Positions 17,548 through 25,638 of a stretch of 46,275 nt of DNA are shown here, piece by piece (position 1 is the stretch's first letter; every line of letters starts with the position of its first letter). This stretch comes from Nanobdellati archaeon. GTDB lineage: Archaea; EX4484-52; GLR71. The notes beneath the pieces are model-generated. The model was not told the DNA's origin. It worked only from the letters and a program-made list of their open reading frames with translations, and did not search any database. The stretch lies in NCBI GenBank assembly GCA_019429125.1, contig JAHYJO010000013.1:1-46275 (forward strand), read 5' to 3'. Both the position numbers and the translations under genes were made by a program.

Positions 17548-18144
17548 ATGGTACAACTTACTCCTGAACAGATGGCACAACTGCAGCAGCTTTCACCAGA
17601 TCAGAGAGCGCAGGTAGAACAGAAACTTGCAGCTCAAAGTGGTATAGAACAGGCACCACAACAGCCACAGGAATGTATATTTTGTAAGATTGCAAAAGGC
17701 GAGATTCCTGCAAAGATAATAGCACATAATAATGATAGCATTGCTTTTTTGGATATACAGCCAAAATCACCAGGACATACTATAATTGTCACAAAAGCAC
17801 ACATAGGCATGAGTTCAGAATTAAGCGAGACACAAAAGGCAAGTGTACAGAGGTTGATTGATATCATATCACAGAAGATGATGACTAATCTTAAGGCTAC
17901 AGGGTACATAACTATCAATCCTAATGGTGTGAGTGCAGGCCAAGTTATGTCACATTATGCTGTGCATCTGATTCCTACATACGGACCATCACCTGATTTG
18001 CCTGTAATGAGCATATTGCAACATGCAAAAGTTCCTGAATTTATGACGGATTCTATATTTTCAGCATTGCAATCTGGAGTTCAGGCAGCAACACTACCTG
18101 TAGGGGCTCCACCACAACAAAATAATGCGGGTTTTTATTTTTGA
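17548..18144 (+). CDS. HIT-family protein with altered histidine triad
   Basis: HIT proteins hydrolyse nucleotidyl-phosphoramidates, AMP-lysine and similar substrates. Here a helical N-terminal extension (residues 1-40) precedes the HIT domain. The domain has the zinc-type CIFC (43-46), LDIQPKSPGHTII (69-81) and H85. The triad region reads QVMSHYAVHLIP: H136 and H140 are present but the middle position, normally the catalytic nucleophile, is A138. The protein may therefore bind nucleotide without the usual chemistry, or belong to a DPANN subfamily sharing this change. Start ATG 17548 is preferred over an upstream TTG. It is followed 6 bp later by the PUA gene. Confidence 0.9.
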   Translation: MVQLTPEQMAQLQQLSPDQRAQVEQKLAAQSGIEQAPQQPQECIFCKIAKGEIPAKIIAHNNDSIAFLDIQPKSPGHTIIVTKAHIGMSSELSETQKASVQRLIDIISQKMMTNLKATGYITINPNGVSAGQVMSHYAVHLIPTYGPSPDLPVMSILQHAKVPEFMTDSIFSALQSGVQAATLPVGAPPQQNNAGFYF

Positions 18145-18150
18145 GTTGAT

Positions 18151-18618
18151 ATGAAAAAAGAACAGTTGAACAAAAAAAATCTGAAAGATATTATAGACTG
18201 GCTTGATGAGACAGGATTAGTTTGTACTTTTTCCAAAAAAGATAAAGTTGAAAAACTAGATAATCATATACTTATTGTTAATGGAAATCTTGATTATATA
18301 GTTTATTCTGGTAAAGTTTACCCATCACTTAAACTTGTTCTAAAAGAAGGTGTTGACAAATTCAAACAGATTTTTGTTGATGCGGGTGCGATTAGGTTTA
18401 TGACCAAGGGCGCAGATGTCATGAGACCGGGCGTTACAAAAATTGATGATGATATCAATAAAGGTGACTTTATTGTTATAACTGATGATAGGTTCAATAA
18501 ACCGTTGGCTTGTGGGATTTCGGATTATGATTCGTTGGATATGCGCGCACTTGACAAAGGAAAGGTTGCAAAGAACATACATTTCGTAGGTGATGATGTC
18601 TGGAATGGGACATATTGA
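18151..18618 (+). CDS. PUA-domain RNA-binding protein (COG2016/MCT-1-like)
   Basis: A 155-residue protein with an alpha/beta pre-PUA region (1-75) and a PUA domain (about 76-155). Signature segments are FVDAGAIRFMTKGADVMRPG, the classic PUA entry strand and loop, and KPLACGISDYDS. The archaeal COG2016 family is related to eukaryotic MCT-1/DENR-partner proteins and is thought to act on tRNA or the ribosome. It lies 6 bp after the HIT gene and is almost certainly co-transcribed with it. Confidence 0.88.
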   Translation: MKKEQLNKKNLKDIIDWLDETGLVCTFSKKDKVEKLDNHILIVNGNLDYIVYSGKVYPSLKLVLKEGVDKFKQIFVDAGAIRFMTKGADVMRPGVTKIDDDINKGDFIVITDDRFNKPLACGISDYDSLDMRALDKGKVAKNIHFVGDDVWNGTY

Positions 18619-18654
18619 TATATATATATATATCTTGTCCAATTATAATATAAT

Positions 18655-19479
18655 ATGGCAGTTACAATCACTTTTGAAAAGAAACATTTCTTGATAGCAG
18701 GTTTAATTATTGCTATACCTTTTTTGTTGATTGCTATCAGCAATATTTTTGCTGCAACAACAATGCCAGCTGTAGGCCATTCTATCTCTGAACTCTTTGT
18801 TAATGATGATTTTGACTTAAATGGTAATAAGATTATTGGTTCTGGGAATATAACAATAACGGGTTCTGGTAATGGTATCATTTTTTCGGATAATACTATA
18901 CAGACAAGTGCAATAAATGAGGAATTAATAATACAATCCGTGAGTTTTGATATTTCTTATCCAGATGGACATAATAATATAATTCCAATAACTGTGAGTA
19001 ATTTGGATACCACTCGTTATACAGTTCCTGCTGGAAAAAATTTGTATATTACAAATCCTCAAATAATGGGCACTAATAGACTTTACATAGATAATAAAGC
19101 AATTCTTTATGGTACGTTTAATATGGAGGGTTTGAGTCTTGCACAACCAATCATTGTAGGTGAAGGTCAGAACGTTACTGCGAATGTATTTACAGTTGTA
19201 ATTAATGGTTTTTTGGTAGATTCAACAGTTGTTCCAATAACTGTGAGTAATTTGGATACCGCTCGTTATACAGTTCCTGCTGGAAAAAATTTGTATATTA
19301 CAAGTACTCATATACTAGGCAATAGGAATAGAATTTACATAGATGATAAAGCAATTCTTTATGGTACGTTTAATATGGAGGGTTTGAGTCTTGCACAACC
19401 AATCATTGTAGGTGAAGGTCAGAACGTTACTGCGAATGTATTTACAGTTGTAATTAATGGTTATCTAAGAGATATTTAA
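18655..19479 (+). CDS. Membrane-anchored fibre-like protein with tandem duplication
   Basis: A 274-residue protein with an N-terminal membrane segment (about residues 13-33). A short beta region follows containing GSGNGIIFSDNTIQTSA, a motif resembling the GI-F-DGT-QTSA turns of phage and archaeal tail-fibre or pilus-tip proteins. Two copies of an 83-84-residue beta module come next (each with PITVSNLDT, RYTVPAGKNLYIT and GTFNMEGLSLAQPIIVGEGQ). It is likely surface exposed and may bind a partner or receptor. A long TATATA tract at 18618-18633, between the two genes, is the probable promoter. The family is not recognised. Confidence 0.75.
   Translation: MAVTITFEKKHFLIAGLIIAIPFLLIAISNIFAATTMPAVGHSISELFVNDDFDLNGNKIIGSGNITITGSGNGIIFSDNTIQTSAINEELIIQSVSFDISYPDGHNNIIPITVSNLDTTRYTVPAGKNLYITNPQIMGTNRLYIDNKAILYGTFNMEGLSLAQPIIVGEGQNVTANVFTVVINGFLVDSTVVPITVSNLDTARYTVPAGKNLYITSTHILGNRNRIYIDDKAILYGTFNMEGLSLAQPIIVGEGQNVTANVFTVVINGYLRDI
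18985..19470 (+). repeat. Internal 249-252-bp tandem duplication
   Basis: Unit one starts at 18985 and unit two at 19234 with CCAATAACTGTGAGTAATTT. The last 112 bp of the two units (from 19099 and 19351) are identical, and the first 69 bp differ by about one base. Between them a block of about 50 bp differs strongly and has a 3-bp length difference. Confidence 0.9.
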
Positions 19480-19594
19480 AATATTGTGACTATAATTATA
19501 TACTAAGTTTAACTGTTTAATATCTATTTCGTTCTGAAAAACTATTCCTGAAATTATATATTATTTATTTAGATTATAACCTAATACTTAATAG

Positions 19595-19995
19595 TTTTAA
19601 CCTAACTTTGACATTTAGGACTTTTTTGTTTTTTTTGAGTTTTTTTAATACCTGAATTTGACAGAGATTAGTATGTTAATTGATTGCGTTTTTTATATTT
19701 TTTAACTTATTTTTTAATACCCAATTTGACAATTTGTATTCATAAATCAAAATAGGTTATTATAGATTGATCTATATTGAAATTCAGATTTAATCTAGTA
19801 AAAATTAAGAAAATTCACAAAAATTATGAAACAAATACGATATTTATTCTTATTTTTTACCATAAATTAACTTATTTTTAGTCCAAAAGCAAGAAAATTA
19901 TATGAAAAATAGAAGTAAAAGTACTAACAATAGCCAACTGTCAAATAGATATTCTGAATGAAATAGTTAACAAACTGTCAAACTTGGGTTTTAAA
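19595..19995. mobile_element. MITE2 copy A, about 400 bp, TTTGACA-rich inverted-repeat element
   Basis: The left end TTTTAACCTAACTTTGACAT and the right end, read on the minus strand, TTTAAAACCCAAGTTTGACA are inverted repeats. TTTGACA occurs three times in direct and two in inverted orientation. The ends and several internal blocks (TTTTTTTAATACCTGAATTTGACAG; TTCTGAATGAAATAG) are shared with the 196-bp copy at 30138-30333; copy A carries extra internal sequence. There is no coding capacity. It lies between two convergent genes and fills most of the 591-bp gap. No clear target duplication was found. Confidence 0.78.
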
Positions 19996-20070
19996 GTACA
20001 AATTTTCTAAAAATTCATCCCTAGTTTTCTCCAGAATACCAGATTACATTATTGTCTATCATTATAAACA

Positions 20071-21678
20071 TCATTTCAAACTGTCCAATATCTCTACAAC
20101 TCTCTTTTCACCAATCGCTTTTATAAATCCTGTAAGTCTTGGTCCGCGCTCTTGTCCAATCAGCGCAAGATAGAACCCTTTGAAGAAGTTTTTCATTTCA
20201 AGATTCTCTTTTTCTACAGTCTCTTTGAACATGCCGAAAAGGTCGTCTTCACTATAACTTTTAGCTTTTAGATTTTTTGCCACTAGTTTTAATGATTTTA
20301 TTTGCGCATCGGAAAGTTTGCGGATTATGTCTTTTGGGATTTTATTGTTTATTTTTATCTTGAACTGTTCTGTTGCATATTTGTCAAGCCATTTGTCTGC
20401 GCATTCAATTATCTTTTCTACACGCATGACATCAAAAGGCAGTGGGTCTTTGAAATCTTCAAGAATAATTTGTTTTGTGCGATCTTTATTCTGTGTGGCC
20501 TGTAATGTGTCACAGACTGTACGAAATGCGGGTTGTATAGGCAATTTTTTGGGGATTATAAAAGGTATTGATAGTCTGTAAACTCTTTTTAGATGCGCTA
20601 GTTTTTTTAGGTTATTTTCGTCTTCTAAGAAATATGCGCGTTCTGTCTTGTAGAAATCGTCATAAACCTTGAACAATTCATCATCAAAGGCGATTGCGAA
20701 TTCCTTGTTTGGTTTTGTGCCTGCGAATAGGAATCTTAATATTTCTGGTAAGTATACATCTAAGACATCCTGTACTGAGAATACATTCCCTAATGACCCG
20801 GACATTTTGCCGCCTATGCCTTTTAAGATTATGTAATCATACATTTTGTATATTGGAGGTTCAGTTAAAAATATGTGTTTGATAATTACTTTTGCTGTGT
20901 CTCTTGAACCGCCTGCGCTTGAATGTTCTTTGCCACCGGGTTCAAAGTCTACATTTTCAACATTCCATCTCATAGGCCAGTCCACTCGCCATAGTGGTTT
21001 TACTATACCTACTTTTCGAAAGTCAATTTTATTTTTGTTTCCGCACTTGCATTCGTATGAGATTTCGTATTCTTCGTCATAACCTGTTACTTTTGTGAAG
21101 TCTGTGCCACATTTCTCGCAGTAGACTTCAAGAGGTATCCAGTCTTTGACATGATCTTCTTTTCTGAACTTGTCAAGTATTTTTTTTAACCGTGCTCGGG
21201 CTTTAAGGGCAATTCTTATGTTTTCTGCATATGTGCACGACTTGAATTTTTCGTTCTGCCTTATGAACTCAATGTTTAAGTCAAGGTCTTTTAATGATTC
21301 TTCAAGTTCTTTTTCAAAATGATCAGCATATGAATCGTGGCAACCGTAAGGGTCTGGGACTGAGGACACTGGGTGTCCTATAAACTGTACAAGTCTTTCT
21401 TGTTCGGGTAGGTTTTTTGGGACTTTTCTGAATCGGTCGTAGTCATCCCAGGAATATATGAATCTTATCTTTTTACCACGGTATTCCATAGCTTTTACTA
21501 TGAGGTCTGTTGTTATTATCTCTCTGAAGTTGCCTATATGGACTGTTCCTGATGGTGTAATGCCAGATGCACATACATACTTTTTTTTGTCTCCTTTTTC
21601 AGTTATTATCTGGTCTGCAACCTGATCAGCCCAGTGAATGAGCTCTTCATTTTTTGGAGATTGATTTTTGTCTTCCAT
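20071..21678 (-). CDS. lysS: Lysyl-tRNA synthetase, class I
   Basis: Charges tRNA-Lys with lysine by the class I Rossmann-fold mechanism found in most archaea. The HIGH-type motif is HIGN at residues 47-50 (GTVHIGNFREI) and the KMSKS-type motif is KMSGS at 291-295. A zinc-binding pair CEKCG...CKCG lies near 180-210. At 535 residues it is full length with the alpha-helical anticodon-binding C-terminus. Its substrate, tRNA-Lys(UUU), is encoded on the same strand 1.0 kb upstream at 22682-22756, with only a broken protease gene between. Confidence 0.97.
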   Translation of the reverse strand: MEDKNQSPKNEELIHWADQVADQIITEKGDKKKYVCASGITPSGTVHIGNFREIITTDLIVKAMEYRGKKIRFIYSWDDYDRFRKVPKNLPEQERLVQFIGHPVSSVPDPYGCHDSYADHFEKELEESLKDLDLNIEFIRQNEKFKSCTYAENIRIALKARARLKKILDKFRKEDHVKDWIPLEVYCEKCGTDFTKVTGYDEEYEISYECKCGNKNKIDFRKVGIVKPLWRVDWPMRWNVENVDFEPGGKEHSSAGGSRDTAKVIIKHIFLTEPPIYKMYDYIILKGIGGKMSGSLGNVFSVQDVLDVYLPEILRFLFAGTKPNKEFAIAFDDELFKVYDDFYKTERAYFLEDENNLKKLAHLKRVYRLSIPFIIPKKLPIQPAFRTVCDTLQATQNKDRTKQIILEDFKDPLPFDVMRVEKIIECADKWLDKYATEQFKIKINNKIPKDIIRKLSDAQIKSLKLVAKNLKAKSYSEDDLFGMFKETVEKENLEMKNFFKGFYLALIGQERGPRLTGFIKAIGEKRVVEILDSLK

Positions 21679-21728
21679 AGATATCGCCTTAAAGGATGTA
21701 TAATATTTATGTAGAAAGGTTATAAATG

Positions 21729-22623
21729 TTAAAGTTTGCTATGTTTTGTTTCGATATCTCTTTGTAGGTCTGTAAGGGTGGTGTTTTTATTTTGACTAAC
21801 TTCTTCTTGTAGCCTATCAAATGGTTTATTAACCTTATGTGAATAATCCAATATTTCATCTTTAGTTTTTCTAGGATGCATGATACTATCTTCATTCTCA
21901 AAGTCATCAGGTAAATTATAGTCCATATGACCAAATTCGTGTGATAATGTCTGCATAGCAACTGATTTTTGTGTATCGATAGTTTTATCTTTAAAATTTA
22001 CCAATGAAATAGTTAACTGATGCCTTTTATCCTCAAATTCAGCATGAGACCCATAACCAAAAAAGCCCCGTCCAACAAAATGATAATCTAAAATATCCGT
22101 ATTATGAAGGATGAAGGCGTGGAGAAACTGTATGGTGATTGAGTAAAACCATTAATATATTACATTCGGGATTTTGCTCTTTTTCTTCTTTCCATAATTT
22201 TTTTTCAACCATGAAATGTAGTGCCTCAGGTGATTGTGAATTTTTAACATAATTATTCCATAATAGAGTCTTATATGCTTTTTTTGGAGTATTATCTTTT
22301 TTGGAATAGTCACCAAGGGTAACTATCGAATCATGAAATTCCACATTATCAGTACTATATTTTAACAGTATTTTTTTATCTATTTTATCTAGATATTCAA
22401 AAGAGTCATTGAATGTTTTATTATCCCATTCGAGATATTTATTGTTCCATGTCTGTAATGTTTTGTTATATTTTTCCAATTCTTCTGAATTAACATACAT
22501 AACTTTATTTATCACTTCATATCCCTGTTTTTCCAAACACTTTTGGATATAATCAATTACTGGTTTACGATTATCATTTTTATCAATTGGGTCTGTAAGC
22601 AAAATAAATTTTTTATTTTCCAT
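21729..22623 (-). pseudogene. Putative zinc metalloprotease broken by a 7-bp tandem duplication
   Basis: The first part (ATG 22623 to a TAA at 22102-22104) encodes 173 residues starting MENKKFILLTDPIDKNDNRK. The rest, in another frame, contains HEFGHMDYNLPDD and a Met-turn-like SIMHP and ends at 21729. A perfect 7-bp direct duplication, ATGAAGG at 22104-22110 and 22111-22117, lies at the junction. Removing one unit restores a single 295-residue frame running PRLHNTDILDYHFVGRGFFG through the zinc site. HExxH with downstream Asp and Met-turn suggests a zincin. No signal peptide is seen. The family is not identified further. Confidence 0.85.
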
Positions 22624-22681
22624 GGTTTAATTTAATTGAAGAAATTATTTAAATGCCATCTTTATTTAAGAAAAAAAAGAG

Positions 22682-22756
22682 TGAGCCCGAAGGGATTTGA
22701 ACCCTCGACACCCGGATTAAAAGTCCGGTGCTCTAGCCAGACTGAGCTACGAGCCC
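22682..22756 (-). tRNA. trnK-UUU: tRNA-Lys (anticodon UUU)
   Basis: 75 nt. The acceptor GGGCTCG pairs with CGGGCTC (two G-U pairs) and is followed by discriminator A; CCA is not encoded. The D arm is GCTC/GAGC. The anticodon stem is CCGGA/TCCGG around loop CTTTTAA, giving UUU. The T arm is GAGGG-TTCAAAT-CCCTT. There is no intron. Confidence 0.96.
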
Positions 22757-22784
22757 ACATAGATATGTGTTTTTGAAGTGAATT

Positions 22785-22793
22785 CTTTATATT
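22785..22793 (-). promoter_or_regulatory. Predicted TATA box of tRNA-Lys
   Basis: On the minus strand AATATAAAG lies about 29-37 bp upstream of the tRNA 5' end, the expected archaeal TATA position. Confidence 0.5.
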
Positions 22794-22885
22794 ATTATTG
22801 ATACCTTTATAAACTTTTAGGTTTGGCTGATACCAAATGATCTAATATATAAGAATAAGAGCATATTATTATAATAGGTGTTCTT

Positions 22886-23650
22886 ATGAAAAACAAGACA
22901 ATTCTATTTTCAGTACTGGTAATCACGCTATTGTTGATATCAGCAACTGTTGCAGCATATTGGATAATTCCTGCATCAGACATGGCTAAGAGCAAGGCAA
23001 AGGCTCCGGAAATGTCACCAGTCATAGATGAATATTGGGATATTGAAAAGATAGAGTTTGTACATAATTTTGATGCAAAACCTTCAAAACCTGGCAAGCC
23101 TTCAGGACAGGATTTATGCTACAAGCTGATGGGAATAAAATGGAAAACTCTTCCAGTATCATATACAATTAACCCTGTAAATCCATACAACCTTACTCCG
23201 GAATTTATAACTGGCGCCATCTCAAAATCTGCAGAAATCTGGGACTCTGAGACAACAGCTGAAATCTTCAGCGAGTCATATACAATTGATTATTCTGCTA
23301 CTTATGGTGTTCAAGATTATAAGAATAGTGTCGTATTTGGTAATGGTCTTGATTCAAATACAATAGCTGTGACAACTGTCTGGTATACACGGCGTGGAAA
23401 GCAGATTTTAGAGTTTGACATGAAATTCAATACAGATTATGTATGGGGGAATGCATCAGAGATGCCAGAAGTCATGGACCTTGAGAATATAGCGATTCAT
23501 GAGATAGGACATGCTTTTGGGCTTGCAGATATTTATACAATGTCTTGTTCAGCAGTTACTATGTATGGTTATTCTAGTTATGGTGAAACTAATAAACAGA
23601 CTCTTGAACAACCAGATATCACAGGGCTTCAAGCTATATATGGTCCTTGA
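22886..23650 (+). CDS. Matrixin-like secreted metalloprotease (M10)
   Basis: Extracellular zinc endopeptidase of the metzincin clan. A signal peptide covers residues 1-24 (MKNKTILFSVLVITLLLISA). The zinc site is HEIGHAFGLAD at 205-215: H205, catalytic E206, H209 and third ligand D215, which replaces the usual histidine as in several prokaryotic matrixins. The Met-turn is VTMYG with M226. The N-terminal half contains WKTLPVSYTINP, the first strand of the catalytic domain. The C-terminus ends at DITGLQAIYG as in minimal matrixins, so nothing follows the catalytic domain. A GGTG ribosome-binding site precedes the ATG. Confidence 0.9.
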   Translation: MKNKTILFSVLVITLLLISATVAAYWIIPASDMAKSKAKAPEMSPVIDEYWDIEKIEFVHNFDAKPSKPGKPSGQDLCYKLMGIKWKTLPVSYTINPVNPYNLTPEFITGAISKSAEIWDSETTAEIFSESYTIDYSATYGVQDYKNSVVFGNGLDSNTIAVTTVWYTRRGKQILEFDMKFNTDYVWGNASEMPEVMDLENIAIHEIGHAFGLADIYTMSCSAVTMYGYSSYGETNKQTLEQPDITGLQAIYGP

Positions 23651-23759
23651 AGGACTTTTTCTTTTCTTTTTTTGATTTCTTATTCAGATATATTTTTAAA
23701 AAGTAGATATATATGAAAAATATGAAAAGACAGAAATAAAAATTCAAAAAAAGTTAATC

Positions 23760-24173
23760 TCAAACGGGCAAAGGACAGCCACTAAGCTCTGAAAGTTTTG
23801 CAAATGTCTGTTCGCCTGGATAATTTGAGCCATCTATAAACCAGGTGGGATATCCAGTCACGCCAGCGTTCTTGCACTCAAATTCGTTGTCTGGGCATTC
23901 AACGTAGTCAACATAGTCAAATGACTTGCCAAACGCTTTTTTCTGGTTCTTGCAATGAGAACACCATTCTGCGCCATACATTTTTACGCCTTTATCTGTT
24001 AAACATTTTGCGAAGTCATCATATTGGGCAGGAGTATTCATTGCGGGGTTTTTTAGAGCTAATAGTATTGCAATAAGAATCAATAAAACTACTGCAACCA
24101 TCATGTATTTTTTACTGTTATCTACCTTGTAGTTGTCTTTTTTAACAGTTTTTTTATTTTTCTTTTGTACCAT
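23760..24173 (-). CDS. Membrane-anchored thioredoxin-like protein
   Basis: A 137-residue protein with a lysine-rich cytoplasmic N-terminus, a membrane segment at about 24-41, and an outward-facing thioredoxin-fold domain. The active site is WCSHC (C71 and C74), followed by GYPTWFI with the cis-proline characteristic of the fold. Additional cysteines (C57, and those in VECPDNEFEC) could form structural disulfides. It resembles the thioredoxin domain attached to VKOR proteins and probably supports disulfide formation in the many secreted proteins encoded nearby. Confidence 0.88.
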   Translation of the reverse strand: MVQKKNKKTVKKDNYKVDNSKKYMMVAVVLLILIAILLALKNPAMNTPAQYDDFAKCLTDKGVKMYGAEWCSHCKNQKKAFGKSFDYVDYVECPDNEFECKNAGVTGYPTWFIDGSNYPGEQTFAKLSELSGCPLPV

Positions 24174-24269
24174 GAGTTATGTTTGCGAGAAACAGATATA
24201 TATAATTAATCATTATTACTCATTAGGTTGAAAATATTGATGAAATCTGATTAAATTCAATTATCAGAT

Positions 24270-24668
24270 TTAATTGTTATTAATTTCTTTGAAGACTTGT
24301 ACAGGTTCATTTATGTAAATGTAACTTATGATTTTGTGATAGACAATACATTTGGGTGCCGGTGTGTGCATTTCTCCCTGATATTTGTTGTTGACATATT
24401 TTTTTCGGACTGTCTCAATAAGAGTAATACCATAATTGTCAACATTTAAGACTTTGCCTGAGACATATTCATTTATTATCAATTGATTTGAGACTTGGTC
24501 ATACAAGGATTTTACTTCAATTGTAACTTTTTTGCCTTTAAGTGTCTGAAGATGTTCTAAATTCTTGTTCATAGCATTTGTTATCGGATTGATGCAATCT
24601 ATATTTAGGTTATGCTTTCTGGATTTTGTGTCTTTTGTTTTTAGTTTGTTGAAAATGGAGAATGCCAT
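24270..24668 (-). CDS. Small protein with possible Sm-like fold
   Basis: A 132-residue soluble protein. The central part LKGKKVTIEVKS followed by VSGKVLNVDNYGITLIE resembles the Sm1 strands of LSm proteins, and a later KCIVYHKIISYIYI could be Sm2. It may be an RNA-binding or scaffold protein, but the match is by eye only. Start ATG 24668 (MAFSIF) is preferred over an upstream TTG. It lies 35 bp downstream of the acylphosphatase gene and is probably co-transcribed with it. Confidence 0.65.
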   Translation of the reverse strand: MAFSIFNKLKTKDTKSRKHNLNIDCINPITNAMNKNLEHLQTLKGKKVTIEVKSLYDQVSNQLIINEYVSGKVLNVDNYGITLIETVRKKYVNNKYQGEMHTPAPKCIVYHKIISYIYINEPVQVFKEINNN

Positions 24669-24703
24669 ACTCAATTATTGTTATATGAGACATATATAGT
24701 TTT

Positions 24704-24985
24704 TTAGAAATGTTTGTATTTAATGGTGAATGACGAAAAACCGGATATTAGTGGTAGGCGGGTTATCTTTATGTCATCTACTTTTGATTCTGGCGGGCCT
24801 TCTTTTAGTTTTTTGACAAAATTGTCTATATTTTCTTTTGAACCTTCAACTGTAATCTCAACCTGTCCTGTGTCAAGATTTCTGCACCAGCCCATAATCT
24901 TAAAATTATCTGCCCAGGTCTTGGCGAAGCGCCTGTAGCTTACCCTCTGCACTTTTCCTGTGACTAGGATGTTTAATTGGTACAT
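24704..24985 (-). CDS. acyP: Acylphosphatase
   Basis: Hydrolyses acyl phosphates. The 93 residues match the family length. The signature GKVQRVSYRRFAK holds the phosphate-binding loop and arginine, and GWCRNLDTGQVEITVEG holds the catalytic asparagine region. It is divergent from trmY, with only 37 bp between the starts, so the two promoters overlap. Confidence 0.93.
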   Translation of the reverse strand: MYQLNILVTGKVQRVSYRRFAKTWADNFKIMGWCRNLDTGQVEITVEGSKENIDNFVKKLKEGPPESKVDDIKITRLPLISGFSSFTIKYKHF

Positions 24986-25022
24986 GAGTGTTATTTATAA
25001 AACTCTCTTAATAAATTTTTGC

Positions 25023-25625
25023 ATGAGACATTTTTATGTGAAATCTACAATAGGCAAGACTTGCGGGGATTTCAATCTTAATGATACAGCAGGCGGTGCA
25101 GGACGGCTTGATATTATTGCGCGCTCTATCAATTCTGCGCTGTGGCTGTCACATTCGCTCAGGCGCGATGTAAATTTTCACACAATCCTTTTTGGTGAAC
25201 CAAACCCACCCATATATATCGAAATTGTTGGCGATAAAGTGCGCAAAGTCCAGCCGGATGAAAGAAATATCACAATTTTTATCAAGAAAGCAATTGAAAG
25301 ATTCAATGAAGGAAGATTTACACAGACTACACCTGGTATCTATTCTGGCAGGCGTACTTTTGACGAGATGATAGAAAAACATAAGGATTGTGACTTTTAT
25401 CTGTTGTCTGAGGGGGGCGCTGACATTTCTGACGTTGGGATATCAGACAATGCGTTCTTTATCCTTGGAGATAAAGAGGATTTAACGGCTGAAGAAATTG
25501 CAGTTTGTGAGAAGTATGGCGCTAAAAAAGTGTCACTTGGAAAGGTGCCGTATCTGTCTAGTCATTGCATAGGATTCTTGAATGTGTATCTTGATAGGGC
25601 TACTGAAAAGAAGTCTGTTGATTGA
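25023..25625 (+). CDS. trmY: tRNA (pseudouridine(54)-N1)-methyltransferase TrmY
   Basis: SPOUT-class, SAM-dependent enzyme that methylates pseudouridine 54 in the T loop of archaeal tRNA. Family signatures are FNLNDTAGGAGRLDIIARSI near the N-terminus, SHSLRRDV, VQPDERNI, YLLSEGGADI, and the C-terminal knot segments FFILGDKEDLT and SSHCIGFLNVYLDR. Start ATG 25023 (MRHFYVKST) matches family N-termini; a longer frame from 24960 would run into the acylphosphatase gene. Its substrate is made by Pus10, encoded 1.2 kb downstream. Confidence 0.95.
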   Translation: MRHFYVKSTIGKTCGDFNLNDTAGGAGRLDIIARSINSALWLSHSLRRDVNFHTILFGEPNPPIYIEIVGDKVRKVQPDERNITIFIKKAIERFNEGRFTQTTPGIYSGRRTFDEMIEKHKDCDFYLLSEGGADISDVGISDNAFFILGDKEDLTAEEIAVCEKYGAKKVSLGKVPYLSSHCIGFLNVYLDRATEKKSVD

Positions 25626-25638
25626 TTGGATTTTATAT

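Noticed and set aside
24714-24938. 74-codon + strand frame opposite the acylphosphatase gene
   Set aside because: The minus strand encodes a diagnostic acylphosphatase over the same bases; the + frame is its shadow.
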